A stretch of DNA of 64,000 nt. Source: Candidatus Helarchaeota archaeon (lineage in GTDB: Archaea > Asgardarchaeota > Lokiarchaeia > Helarchaeales > HEL-GB-A). Positions 34,621 through 43,814 of this stretch are shown piece after piece. Positions within the stretch are counted from its first letter, which is position 1, and every line of letters begins with the position of its first letter. The translations under genes and the position numbers were made by a program. The notes under the pieces are model-generated. The model searched no databases. It was not told the origin of the DNA and worked only from the letters and a program-made list of their open reading frames with translations. Where the stretch lies: positions 1-64,000 of the forward strand of contig JABXJT010000019.1 in assembly GCA_013375455.1 (NCBI GenBank). The letters run 5' to 3'.

Positions 34621-35664
34621 TTGAATAATTTTCACAAACTCATAATCAAGAGAGGAGCCAAAGCCTTCGGACGGCACTATTGGGGTAAGGTGGGAGAGGA
34701 AGTCTTTAAACGCTTGGACTTTTACACGAGAAAACATTTTCACACCATTTTGGCAGCACCTCAAGGGTTTGGCAAGACCCGAATGCTCAAGGAATATTTC
34801 AAGCATTTTTGTACCACTTCCTATAAATTTTTAGATCAAACGTCCGTGGCTGCCATTTTAGGAACCGTGGAATCATCCAGGGGAAAGATCGTGAACGTGT
34901 CCATTCCCCCAACCGTTCGTTTTAGATTTACCATCATTCCCGATCTCTCGGCAATGCTCCGAGACCAACGGGTCGAACTCAAAAAATTTCAGTTGAACCT
35001 CAACATGCTCGTGGATGCAGAAAAAATGGGCAAATCAGTGAGCATTAAATTAGCCAAGGTCGGAGGACAGAAATACAAGAAAGATGGATCTCCCTTAGAA
35101 TGCGTGAAAGAAGCAGAAGACTATGGAATCACGTTTGACATGGATTACATGACGTATGATTCCAGTGGAATTTTGATCCTTTGTTTTTTAAATACTTTTC
35201 TTGAGAAGTTGGAAACTGACACGTTGAGTCGATTTCAAAAAATGGTCTATGGAAAGGGAGAAACCATTTACATGTTCAATTATTTGTTGCGACATTCCTT
35301 TCTTCCACGTTATGCGCCACCAAAAGTTCCTAAAGAATGGATCGACCGGATTCAAGCGATTTTTCCTCCGGACCTCAAGACCCCTCGGGAATTGACGGAT
35401 TTTATGCACGTTGCAGGTGGATCGCAAGATGAACGCTGTGGCACCCAATTAGACGAGATGGATTTTGAATTTGCCATGGGAAATTTGTATAAAAACTATG
35501 GGTGGCAGAAAAAACACAATGCCACACTTTCCTACAGGCAATACATCGTGTTTCACTTGAAAAATTTTTATGGGTATGATGAAATTCGACACATCCTTGG
35601 ACTGAGTGAAGGACGGATACGACACATCGTCTCACAAGTGAAGAAAAAAATCTCTCAAATGTAG
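34621..35664 (+). CDS. P-loop NTPase-like protein with C-terminal helix-turn-helix
   Basis: A 347-residue protein with a TTG start. A Walker-A-like loop, AAPQGFGKT, is near residue 50 after a short basic N-terminus. The middle is mixed alpha/beta with no clear Walker B acid that I can identify. The last 45 residues (LSYRQYIVFHLKNFYGYDEIRHILGLSEGRIRHIV) look like a sigma-region-4/LuxR-type helix-turn-helix. The pairing of an NTPase core with a DNA-binding tail, next to iteron-like repeats just downstream, suggests a replication-initiator or partition role. That is inference, since no known initiator family was recognised. Confidence 0.6.
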   Translation: MNNFHKLIIKRGAKAFGRHYWGKVGEEVFKRLDFYTRKHFHTILAAPQGFGKTRMLKEYFKHFCTTSYKFLDQTSVAAILGTVESSRGKIVNVSIPPTVRFRFTIIPDLSAMLRDQRVELKKFQLNLNMLVDAEKMGKSVSIKLAKVGGQKYKKDGSPLECVKEAEDYGITFDMDYMTYDSSGILILCFLNTFLEKLETDTLSRFQKMVYGKGETIYMFNYLLRHSFLPRYAPPKVPKEWIDRIQAIFPPDLKTPRELTDFMHVAGGSQDERCGTQLDEMDFEFAMGNLYKNYGWQKKHNATLSYRQYIVFHLKNFYGYDEIRHILGLSEGRIRHIVSQVKKKISQM

Positions 35665-35676
35665 GTGGAAGGATAA

Positions 35677-35860
35677 TTGACGTGTCGGTTCACCCAAAAT
35701 TTTTTTTCAAATTTACAAATTTCTCTCCTCCAAATGGGAAGGATGGAAGGCATCTTGGTATGTCGGTTCTCACTTTTACAATACTATCCCCTTTTTTTTT
35801 TATACAGGTTGGTGTCTATGAAGGGGGTATTACTTGCATTTTCGAGAACCGACACGTCAA
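35677..35860. repeat. TGTCGGTTC repeats, two direct and one inverted
   Basis: A 15-base sequence TTGACGTGTCGGTTC (35677-35691) recurs as its exact reverse complement at 35846-35860. A third, shorter direct copy TGTCGGTTC lies at 35761-35769. The 231-base gap between the NTPase/HTH gene and the next gene holds these copies and a T-run. Iterons of an origin or operators are both possible. Confidence 0.65.
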
Positions 35861-35895
35861 AATGACTTCCAATGCATTCTCAAGGAGGTGAGAAG

Positions 35896-36183
35896 GTGGA
35901 TCGGAAATTAAAGGTAGCACTTGCTCGAAGTAGGAAACACAATAAAATGACACGACACGCCTCCATTCGGTATCGAATTTGCGTTCATTGCATTCACGGA
36001 CGGGAAGAATTGAATTACATCCATTGCAGCAAGCACGTTCCTTTAGACAAGAGACCTCATTCCTCGAATAAGATTACCTGTGAAAGATTTGCGAAGAAAG
36101 ACGTAACATCCTACTATAATCCCATCAATCGGAAATATATCTGTATAAAATTACCCAAAGGTAGTAGGATACCAACATATTAA
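35896..36183 (+). CDS. Small basic zinc-finger-like protein
   Basis: A 95-residue basic protein with CVHCIHG, a further Cys in IHCSKH and another in ITCERF, giving a possible zinc site. GTG 35896 is taken as the start because a strong AAGGAGGTGA site lies five bases upstream; the ATG at 35872 lies before that site. The sequence is rich in Arg, Lys and His. It follows the repeat region of the element and is followed by a 197-base AT-rich gap. Confidence 0.65.
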   Translation: MDRKLKVALARSRKHNKMTRHASIRYRICVHCIHGREELNYIHCSKHVPLDKRPHSSNKITCERFAKKDVTSYYNPINRKYICIKLPKGSRIPTY

Positions 36184-36337
36184 TGGGATTCAATTTTAAC
36201 CCTTCAATATTATACAAACACTCAAAGATCCGTTATTAATAATTTCTGAAAAAAGTTATCATAATTATTCAAAGAACTATTTGTTCGTTCAACTGATTTT
36301 CTATTCTTTCAAAAGGTGGGTAATTTGTTCAAAAAAG

Positions 36338-36347
36338 TATTTAAATA
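36338..36347 (+). promoter_or_regulatory. TATA-like box before the RHH-like gene
   Basis: TATTTAAATA lies 33 bases before the TTG at 36381, leaving room for a very short leader. It probably drives the RHH-like gene, the 1523-residue surface protein and the genes down to 42741. Confidence 0.5.
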
Positions 36348-36380
36348 GTATTATGAACATATGATCAAATAACTAATTTA

Positions 36381-36821
36381 TTGAATAATCTTAATGAAAA
36401 AGTGAAATTTTTTATGTCCTTATTTCCGTCTGGAAAAAAAACTGGAATTGTCATCTTATTCGATAGTAATTTTTACAAAATTTTAAAGGAACATGCAACG
36501 AGCAAAGGGTTGAGGATCACAAGTTATATTAGATCGACAGTCATGGATAGCATTCCGGAAGAAGATCGAGAGGATCTGGGCACTAACAATCCCAATCCCG
36601 AAGGACAGGAAATTCGACTGACCAAAGGAACCGTCCGAAAATTGACTCGAACCCACCGAGATATGCTTTTAGAATTACTAATCAAAATCAACGAGGATGA
36701 AGAGAAAGAGGAGGAGGAAGCAAGAAGAGTGGAAGAAGAGATAGAAAGAGTGGAGGAGGAGGAAGAAAGGAAGAAATTCTGGGAAGAATATCATAAGGAG
36801 GAATGGGAAGATGAGAAGTAG
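36381..36821 (+). CDS. Ribbon-helix-helix-like protein with acidic coiled-coil tail
   Basis: A 146-residue protein. Residues about 22-60 (GIVILFDSNFYKILKEHAT then GLRITSYIRSTV) match the strand-helix-helix order of RHH regulators. The last 45 residues are almost all Glu, Arg and Lys and form a coiled coil. The start may be TTG 36381 or ATG 36414; neither has a clear ribosome-binding site, which fits a near-leaderless transcript from the TATA box upstream. Its end overlaps the next gene by 11 bases, so the two are translationally coupled. Confidence 0.6.
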   Translation: MNNLNEKVKFFMSLFPSGKKTGIVILFDSNFYKILKEHATSKGLRITSYIRSTVMDSIPEEDREDLGTNNPNPEGQEIRLTKGTVRKLTRTHRDMLLELLIKINEDEEKEEEEARRVEEEIERVEEEEERKKFWEEYHKEEWEDEK

Positions 36822-39800
36822 GAAGAGATTACATTCAATCCTATTAATATTTTATCTGGTTATCTTTCTGGTCGTCCCCTTTTTAAACGGGAACCTCCAT
36901 TTTGGTGAGGAGTTAGAGTATAGTGAAATTCAATCTAACCTTTCTGGAGAGTCTATTATTTCAAATCTTTCTGGTCAAAGTGACTGGTGGAATTATACGG
37001 TCAATGCAACGGTAGATTCTGGAAATCTGAGTCAAATCCAGAATATTACAGTGGATATTTATGAGGAAACCAGTTGGACGGATGAGTTTCTTGGCATTCA
37101 ACCAGAACCAACCAGTGAAGATTATTTTGGACTGCATTACGAAGCATTGGAGAATGTAATGGACAACTTTACCGATTATACTTTGACTCAACAAACATTA
37201 CAAGATTCATTAGTGAATGGAAGCATAGAGGATATCGAAACCAGTTGGAGTGTGGTTGGTTATGACAGTATTTTAACGGTAAATAATTCTTTGGTGGTAT
37301 TGAAATTAACTTTTGATACATCCTCTACTAATTTTACTGATTTTGCTTACTGTTATGTAAATGGAACTGAAATTGCAAGTGTAAATTTAGCAGAATCAGA
37401 GATAGACGGATTGAATTTAAGTCATTATGCCTCAAACATTGATTTTTGGAATTATACCGATTATGCTGATGTTATTATTGGTTCTGATTTTACTCATTCA
37501 ACAGATCAATTGAAATTAAAAATCAACAAAACTGAACAAGATTATGAAGGAACGATTTTAGGAGTTGCATTTTACTTTCAAATGCAGAGAGGATTGAAAG
37601 CAGTTCAATGTTGGTATGAAGTTAATAACATTTCTGCACCATCTCAAAATTATACCGCAGAATTTTCATTTGAGAATGATGCTGATTATTCAGAACCATC
37701 TGGTTGGTATATTAAGGATGGTGATGAGGGGAGTCCATACGGTGGAACTGTACAAGTCATTGCTACCAAACAAAATCATGACAAGGTGGTTGAGTTTGTT
37801 GCTTCCAATCCCGAAATGCAAGAAATGGAAGATATATTTTCATCACAAACAACTGGAACTATTGAAATGTGGATTATGCAGAATGGAAGTTGCAGTTCCC
37901 AAACAAGCATCTTTGGTACAATTAATGATCAGAACGGTTTTGAAATGAAAGATAATGTTCTTAAAACCTTTCTTACCAGTCAAACTTTAATTAGTTCAAT
38001 GAATGATGATCAATGGTATCATATAAGGATGGATTTTGATAAACCAAATGATAATATCACATTTTATGTTGATCAAACCTATGTATTACATGAATCTTTA
38101 CAATTATCTGCTAATCCAAATAAATTTACCTTTTATACAGTATCGGGAGATGTTGCTTTTTTTGTAGATGCCATAGATTATTCTTGGAGTTCTGGATATT
38201 ATACGAATAGAAATTATGTTCCAGTTGGTGTATACAAAACGACCAATTGGAACAGTTTGGAATTAAACTATACAACTTCCATCAATATCAATAGATTTCG
38301 ATTTGACTGGAATGGAACCAGACATAATCTAACCAATGATGAAGAATTGACGGACTATCAATTTCAAGAATTGAATACATCCACTCAGAATTATGGGTTA
38401 CACCAATTTTGGAACAATGGAACAACGGATAATTGGAATTTACTTACAAATTTTGTTCCCTTTAAACTCCAAATTAATGAAACATCAACCGTAATGGACA
38501 ATTTCTTGATTGAAGAAAATGTCACCTTTGGATATTCATATTATCAGAATTTTGTTCTAAATCAATCCTTAACCATCGTAACGGATGATGGAATTTATAA
38601 TGGAACGTATTCTTTCACGGATGATGATGTCGGCTCTACTCCAGATGGATGGAGTTGTTCGGGAGAAATCCAAGTCATTGCTACCCTTGATGGACATTCA
38701 AAAGTGGTCGAACTAATAGGGGTTGTAGGATCAGATTATGGCACGAATGATTTTCCAGACACGGCAACCGGAACCGTTGAATTTTGGGTGCGTTCCAACG
38801 ACACGACCAAACTCACGCTATACATCATTGAGGATCAAAGTAGTTCCCATTCCATTTTCTTTGGACTTAGCAGTGGATACTTGATGTATTGTAGCAATGA
38901 CCATCCGGCAGGAGCGATAATTGCAAGTGCTTCTAACAATACGTGGTATCACGTCCGCATCCAATTTGACTGTGCCAGTGGGTGGTACATTTGGGTAGAT
39001 GGAGTGAAATATGGCGAATACGATTTTTATGGGACTCCAACCTTAATAGACGGATTTCGTTTCATTGATTTTGATGTTACTGGTGGTCAAGCATCTTACT
39101 TGGATGCTGTCGATTATTCGTGGGACTCTGGTTATGTTGAAAATAGGAGTATGACTGCCTTGACCGCTTGGAATGACACATATTATGACATAAAAAATGT
39201 TGTAAGGAGCCAATATAATATGTCTGCCAATCTAATTGATTCCATTCAAGCGGACTATTCTATATATCCAATCTTTTATGATTGTTCGTTTGGAAATGTG
39301 TTTGATTTCTCTGGATATAATACATCCAATGATGTGAGTATTACCTTTTATTTTATAACAACGGATGGCACGAATCATTACAGGGAAGAATATATTTATG
39401 AAATTTCTGGAGTGACTATTATATCTGAGGATTTGGACGACATTACTCAATACACGCCAGAAACGATTTATAATGTAAAAATTACCGCTGGTTTAAAAAC
39501 TGATTGGTTTATTTTGGATAATCCATTTAATAATCAAATATGGTATCGGTATAGATGGAACGGTACTGATTTTTATCAATTTAATCCATCCATTTCAACC
39601 ATTGACAACTCCACATCCTCCGTTCCAGTTTTAACCAATACGGATGGATTGTGGAATTTTACGATTAGACCATTTGGAATGTTAAATGGAACGTGGAATA
39701 GTAAAGTTAGAATATGTAATTCCACAACCTACACGGAATGGAATCAACAATTTACTATAAATAAGGAATCTAATGTTTATGGTGGTTTTGTAAACGACCC

Positions 39801-41382
39801 AACTGAAATTATCTTTTATGATGAAAGTTGGAACTTATCCAAAGAACGGTATGATGTCACGGTTGCAATAGATAATTCTTCAACTGATTTGAAATATTTT
39901 GCGTTAAATTCAACAATTCTTTGGGGGTACCCCGTAACGGATTATCGTTATCCAACTTATTACTATCTAAATAACAAATCCAGCCCACAATATATCTATA
40001 GTGATGACCCTCATTTTATTAACGGTAGATACTATAATCCAAATTGGAGAAATTATGGACAAGAACAATCGTTTGAGGTGAAAATTCCTTTTAATCGGTA
40101 TTATGCCCAGTCTAATTTAGGTATGCTTAGTTCTGGTTCTGACGGTTCGGCTATGTATTCCGATGTTGGGAGAGATGACCAAACAACCATAATGAATTAT
40201 GTGGTATTTGGAGATTTTAGTATGGATGATTCTTGGATAGACAATTACTGGTATGAAAATGAAGGAATGGGAGATAGTGGAGATATTGCGGAAATTTCTG
40301 AAATTCTATCTGAAACTTATTTGGATAACCAGATTAGTTTAAAAGATTATTATAATACTTATACAGACTTTGAACGGGTTGCCCGATTAATTGTCAATTG
40401 TTCTTCTTTTCTCAATTCATCTGGAGATGTTGTGGTTGATACGTTAGATATTAAATTACGAAGTGGATTCTTTTGGAAATCCTATGATGATTATGGTGGT
40501 ACCGAAATAGATACTATTCTAAAATATCCAAGAATTGCCTTATATGATTTTACGCTTGGTGGTGGAGAGTTAGGAGATTCAACCAATTTTTATCATCCAG
40601 TTCATACATTAGTTCCAAACTTTGACCAAAACATTATTCAAAATCTCAGTTATGTAAGGGGTGGGGTTAGCCCGCTTAATACCATTACTTTAAATAAAAC
40701 CGAAATAGAACCTTATATTAGAAATGATGGAATAATGTGTGTTGGTATTTACTTTGGATTTGCCAATTTTACTTCCGATTCAACCACTTATTATGATTCT
40801 TCTATGAATTTAACCTACTTTGAAGTGGAGGGTTGGAGTTATGAACTCATTGAAAATACTTCCGTTTTTGATGTAGATATTTACTTTCAAACTGATATTA
40901 ACCCTTTCCAAACAGTAAAATACATTGTAGATTCATCCAATGTGACCGTAACTCAGGGACAATTCATTACAGTTCCGGTTAGAATTGCAGAAGTCTTTTA
41001 CGTGGATGTTTCTGAAAATCCGAATACATCGTCAGACATACAACGCACCTTGGTATATGCCCATTCCAAAGAACCTCATAGATTATTAATTAATACAACT
41101 GATATGTCATTTTCCTTCTCTTACATCGTTAATAGTAAAATGTTCGTGACCATTTACGTGTGCGTTCAAGATAGTTATAGTCCTTCTAATTGGAACAATT
41201 TTTCCTTCATCATTGATTTTGAAGAACAATCTGGTGGTGGTGGAGGGAGTGATCCCAGTCCAATTCAGTGGGTTCGGAATTTCATCAATGCCTTTCCAAC
41301 GTGGGGAATTCCATTGGGCATCATTATAGGAGTCATTGTAATTGCCTATTACTTCCAAAAATGGTGGTATGAGGAGGAGTGA
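36811..41382 (+). CDS. Giant secreted surface protein with duplicated LamG-like domains
   Basis: A 1523-residue type I membrane protein. It has a signal segment at about residues 8-26 and a very long sequon-rich extracellular part. A C-terminal helix (about 1498-1517) ends in WWYEEE. Two related lectin-like (LamG/concanavalin-fold) domains lie at about 280-473 and 583-786; both contain VQVIAT, TGT(I/V)E(M/F)W, (Q/T)WYH(I/V)R and DA(I/V)DYSW(S/D)SGY. A Gly-rich linker precedes the anchor. AAGGAGG lies ten bases before the ATG, inside the preceding gene. It may be an adhesin, exclusion factor or virion spike of the element. Confidence 0.75.
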   Translation: MRSRKRLHSILLIFYLVIFLVVPFLNGNLHFGEELEYSEIQSNLSGESIISNLSGQSDWWNYTVNATVDSGNLSQIQNITVDIYEETSWTDEFLGIQPEPTSEDYFGLHYEALENVMDNFTDYTLTQQTLQDSLVNGSIEDIETSWSVVGYDSILTVNNSLVVLKLTFDTSSTNFTDFAYCYVNGTEIASVNLAESEIDGLNLSHYASNIDFWNYTDYADVIIGSDFTHSTDQLKLKINKTEQDYEGTILGVAFYFQMQRGLKAVQCWYEVNNISAPSQNYTAEFSFENDADYSEPSGWYIKDGDEGSPYGGTVQVIATKQNHDKVVEFVASNPEMQEMEDIFSSQTTGTIEMWIMQNGSCSSQTSIFGTINDQNGFEMKDNVLKTFLTSQTLISSMNDDQWYHIRMDFDKPNDNITFYVDQTYVLHESLQLSANPNKFTFYTVSGDVAFFVDAIDYSWSSGYYTNRNYVPVGVYKTTNWNSLELNYTTSININRFRFDWNGTRHNLTNDEELTDYQFQELNTSTQNYGLHQFWNNGTTDNWNLLTNFVPFKLQINETSTVMDNFLIEENVTFGYSYYQNFVLNQSLTIVTDDGIYNGTYSFTDDDVGSTPDGWSCSGEIQVIATLDGHSKVVELIGVVGSDYGTNDFPDTATGTVEFWVRSNDTTKLTLYIIEDQSSSHSIFFGLSSGYLMYCSNDHPAGAIIASASNNTWYHVRIQFDCASGWYIWVDGVKYGEYDFYGTPTLIDGFRFIDFDVTGGQASYLDAVDYSWDSGYVENRSMTALTAWNDTYYDIKNVVRSQYNMSANLIDSIQADYSIYPIFYDCSFGNVFDFSGYNTSNDVSITFYFITTDGTNHYREEYIYEISGVTIISEDLDDITQYTPETIYNVKITAGLKTDWFILDNPFNNQIWYRYRWNGTDFYQFNPSISTIDNSTSSVPVLTNTDGLWNFTIRPFGMLNGTWNSKVRICNSTTYTEWNQQFTINKESNVYGGFVNDPTEIIFYDESWNLSKERYDVTVAIDNSSTDLKYFALNSTILWGYPVTDYRYPTYYYLNNKSSPQYIYSDDPHFINGRYYNPNWRNYGQEQSFEVKIPFNRYYAQSNLGMLSSGSDGSAMYSDVGRDDQTTIMNYVVFGDFSMDDSWIDNYWYENEGMGDSGDIAEISEILSETYLDNQISLKDYYNTYTDFERVARLIVNCSSFLNSSGDVVVDTLDIKLRSGFFWKSYDDYGGTEIDTILKYPRIALYDFTLGGGELGDSTNFYHPVHTLVPNFDQNIIQNLSYVRGGVSPLNTITLNKTEIEPYIRNDGIMCVGIYFGFANFTSDSTTYYDSSMNLTYFEVEGWSYELIENTSVFDVDIYFQTDINPFQTVKYIVDSSNVTVTQGQFITVPVRIAEVFYVDVSENPNTSSDIQRTLVYAHSKEPHRLLINTTDMSFSFSYIVNSKMFVTIYVCVQDSYSPSNWNNFSFIIDFEEQSGGGGGSDPSPIQWVRNFINAFPTWGIPLGIIIGVIVIAYYFQKWWYEEE

Positions 41383-41445
41383 ATTCAAGGTCATTTAATT
41401 CATGACAAACTTATCATTAAAAAAATAAAAGGAGTAGATGAAAAA

Positions 41446-42459
41446 ATGGACAAAACAAGAATTTCGGGAATTCTCGGCATACTCATAATTGGAACAATAG
41501 TCTTAGCATGGATAATATTTCCGATCGTGAATTTAATGGATGCACACTGCAAAGTATCGGGAACCATCTATGAAAACTATGATGCTTCACACGGTGGAAT
41601 TGGAAATGTCAATGTCCTATTTGTAAAACGACCCATGGGCGAAGCAATGACCTCCTCCGTAACGGATGCTGACGGAAACTTCCTAACGGGATGGATGGGT
41701 TACAGTGGAGAAACCTATGAAATCCGAGTCAAAAAATCTGGATACTATGACTCTCAACTGCTCTGGACTGCTCCCCAAGTAGGAGAAGGGGTAAATATCT
41801 TTGTAATTGCTCCCATTGGGTTAAAAAAATATGCAACCAGTTGGACTTTCGTTGTCCGAGATAAGGATGCAGTAACACCAAGTGACATTGACAACATAAC
41901 GGATCAGGATGCAAATCCACCAAACGTGGAAATTGGCATAGGTGGAAATGATAGCAAGCAAGATCGGGATGAGATAGTCCTTACCCTGATCATTAGAAAT
42001 ACGGATCTGGATTCGGTCTTGGGTTGCAATTATCATGACTATGTGGATGGGAAAGAACGCAGAACCATAATTACCATGTCTATTGAGGACAGCAACAGTT
42101 CAGATTTGGCAGATTCCAAACTTTTAGAGGTCGTTGGATGGAATGAATATAGGGAACCCACGAAAAACTGGTATGCCAAGCAGATCCAACCAATCGAATT
42201 CATGGATGATGAACTTGGTGAAATAATCTCTGGAAAAGATGGGTATTTCTCTTTAGAAGTCACCTTAGACATTTCCCACTGTGATAAACTCTTGGACGGA
42301 GCAACAGATCAGAATGGCATTACAATTTCCATTGGGTTCCACGACATGACCAATGTTTATGCCTTCTTATCCACTCAAAATCCAGATCCCGATGAGGTCA
42401 TTGGAAAGTCAGAATCCTACTTGACGCTTGAACTGGTTGATTCCACGGGGACAGAATAA
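41446..42459 (+). CDS. Membrane-anchored protein with carboxypeptidase-regulatory-like domain
   Basis: A 337-residue protein with one N-terminal helix (about 8-28). An extracellular beta-sandwich of the carboxypeptidase D regulatory type follows at about 35-110 (CKVSGTIYE, then VTDADGNFLTGW, then YEIRVKKSGYYDS). The rest is a beta-rich acidic domain with several Asp/Asn-rich stretches that could bind calcium. AAAAGGAG lies ten bases before the ATG. It follows the giant surface protein by 63 bases and is probably its partner on the cell surface. Confidence 0.7.
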   Translation: MDKTRISGILGILIIGTIVLAWIIFPIVNLMDAHCKVSGTIYENYDASHGGIGNVNVLFVKRPMGEAMTSSVTDADGNFLTGWMGYSGETYEIRVKKSGYYDSQLLWTAPQVGEGVNIFVIAPIGLKKYATSWTFVVRDKDAVTPSDIDNITDQDANPPNVEIGIGGNDSKQDRDEIVLTLIIRNTDLDSVLGCNYHDYVDGKERRTIITMSIEDSNSSDLADSKLLEVVGWNEYREPTKNWYAKQIQPIEFMDDELGEIISGKDGYFSLEVTLDISHCDKLLDGATDQNGITISIGFHDMTNVYAFLSTQNPDPDEVIGKSESYLTLELVDSTGTE

Positions 42460-42498
42460 TCGGAATAACTCAACAATGGACTGGAAGGAGGTGAAACA

Positions 42499-42741
42499 TT
42501 GACGAAACCAGAAGAAATCGAAGATGAGGATGAAATCATCGAACTCGAAGACGAAGAACAAAGACTTGAAGAATTATGCTCGAAAACAAAGATAGAATTA
42601 AAAGAAATGGCAAAAGAATACGGACTTACAGGCATTTCCAAACTCAATAAAGGAGATTTAATACAAGAAATTCTCGAAGCAGAAGAGGAAATGAACATAG
42701 CAGAAGAAGAAGTAAATGAAGAAGAGTTAGAAGAAGAATAG
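42499..42741 (+). CDS. Acidic protein with Rho-N/SAP-like helical motif
   Basis: An 80-residue protein, mostly Glu. The centre reads LKEMAKEYGLTGISKLNKGDLIQEIL, which fits the helix-extended loop-helix of Rho-N/SAP-like nucleic-acid-binding motifs. Both flanks are strongly acidic. The TTG start at 42499 is supported by GGAAGGAGGTG six bases upstream. It is the last gene of the element's surface-protein operon and is followed by a T-rich terminator. Confidence 0.65.
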   Translation: MTKPEEIEDEDEIIELEDEEQRLEELCSKTKIELKEMAKEYGLTGISKLNKGDLIQEILEAEEEMNIAEEEVNEEELEEE

Positions 42742-42742
42742 A

Positions 42743-42776
42743 CTTTTTTTTAATATTTTTTTTCATCTTTTTTTGA
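42743..42776 (+). terminator. T-rich archaeal-type terminator
   Basis: Three runs of seven to eight T follow the stop codon at 42741. Archaeal RNA polymerase stops at such runs without a hairpin. It separates the plus-strand operon from the convergent membrane-protein gene. Confidence 0.6.
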
Positions 42777-42817
42777 AATTTTTATAATTATATTTAGTTT
42801 GGAAACTTTCCAGTTAA

Positions 42818-43285
42818 TTACTTGGAATTATTTTTTAGTTTAGATTTGTTCTGCATTTCTGTTAATATTTTCTGCATTTTTTTCAAATCAATTATTTTTT
42901 GTTTGTCTTCTTTTGGAACCTCGGATGAAATTAGGAATAATCCAGTTACAATCTTTGTTAAACTGTCTATTTCCTCTCGCCGTGATTCAAAACCTAGTCC
43001 TATCATATATATAAATGATGTTAATAGAACAAAGGAACCTATACTTATTAATAAAACAGGAATTGCTACTTCTATGGGTGCTAAAAAAAGAATAAAAAAA
43101 TTTCCAAACACGAATGGAACTATTCCTATCCAAAGCAAAATTCTTAAGCGGAAATCCCTATCCTTCCATTTCTCTTTCATCACAGTTTTTAAATATTTTA
43201 ATACTAAATAAATTCCACTAAGGATTAAACCCCCAAGTACAGTCCCAATTAGAGGAAATAGTATTAATTCAAGAAGATCATGCAT
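42818..43285 (-). CDS. Small membrane protein, three to four TM
   Basis: A 155-residue protein with hydrophobic helices at about residues 5-28, 48-68 and 70-97, then a charged cytosolic coiled segment (about 100-155) rich in Lys. No family is recognised. It is on the minus strand of the element and convergent with the acidic Rho-N-like gene. Confidence 0.6.
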   Translation of the reverse strand: MHDLLELILFPLIGTVLGGLILSGIYLVLKYLKTVMKEKWKDRDFRLRILLWIGIVPFVFGNFFILFLAPIEVAIPVLLISIGSFVLLTSFIYMIGLGFESRREEIDSLTKIVTGLFLISSEVPKEDKQKIIDLKKMQKILTEMQNKSKLKNNSK

Positions 43286-43478
43286 TATTGAACACCAATT
43301 TATAAGGCGACAAAAAACCGGAAGTAAGAAATAAAGAATGAAGAGTAATGAGTGGTTTTTTGAACTTGAATTGAATCATTTGATGTAATTCAATTAATCA
43401 TCTTATAAAAAGGTTACACCTTGAAAATAAGATCATTTCTTGTCATTTTTGATTCTTTTGGTTCCAGCCATAATTACA

Positions 43479-43757
43479 TCAAGAACGGTCGGAACTAACC
43501 AACCGACTAATAACGAGTCGGTGGTTCAATTCCCGTCCTAATTGGTCTTTGTTACTCTTTTTATCTCCAATCCCCGTGGTCAAGAGTTTCAACCCTCTCA
43601 ATCCGTCAATGCTCATCCGAATTTCTTTCTTCGGTATTTCAATGGGTTTTACTTCTTTCGTTTCAGGTTTGGGTTCAATGAGAGGTTTCTCTTTGGGTTT
43701 TGCAATTTTTAAGGGAACTCTTGCGTTTTCATTTTTAAAAGTTATACTTTTATCCAA
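43479..43757 (-). CDS. Hypothetical Pro/Lys-rich element protein
   Basis: A 92-residue basic protein with a Pro-Lys-Glu linker (residues 15-47) and a C-terminal helical part. The TTG start at 43757 lies inside the AAAGTTATAC triad, with no clear ribosome-binding site, so the exact start is uncertain. The last 15 codons form a strong nested hairpin. No family is recognised, and it could be an over-call. Confidence 0.4.
   Translation of the reverse strand: MDKSITFKNENARVPLKIAKPKEKPLIEPKPETKEVKPIEIPKKEIRMSIDGLRGLKLLTTGIGDKKSNKDQLGRELNHRLVISRLVSSDRS
43488..43526. other. Nested inverted repeats (alternative hairpins)
   Basis: ACCGACT (43502-43508) pairs with AGTCGGT (43516-43522) across a 7-base loop, and outer AACC/GGTT (43497-43500, 43523-43526) extends it past one bulge. 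An upstream GTCGG (43488-43492) can pair instead with CCGAC (43503-43507), so two exclusive hairpins are possible. Confidence 0.55.
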
Positions 43758-43791
43758 AAGTTATACCTATAAAATTTAAAGTATAACTTTT
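43737..43791. repeat. Triad of AAAGTTATAC-type motifs (right copy)
   Basis: AAAAGTTATAC at 43737-43747 and 43756-43766, and inverted GTATAACTTTT at 43781-43791. Order and spacing mirror the left triad at 32971-33025. It overlaps the start of the minus-strand gene ending at 43757, a good place for an operator. Confidence 0.65.
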
Positions 43792-43814
43792 AAATGCAAT
43801 TTCAGAGGAGGATA

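Noticed and set aside
35677..35891. Two overlapping 62-69 codon plus-strand frames in the iteron region
   Set aside because: Phe-rich translation of T-runs over the repeats, without a plausible start; repeats explain the region better.
43516..43540. tRNA-like T-arm (GGTTCAATTCCC) next to a hairpin resembling an anticodon arm
   Set aside because: The T-stem does not pair beyond two bases, the 7-base loop lacks U33, and no acceptor partner exists, so it is not a tRNA or a clear tRNA fragment attachment site.
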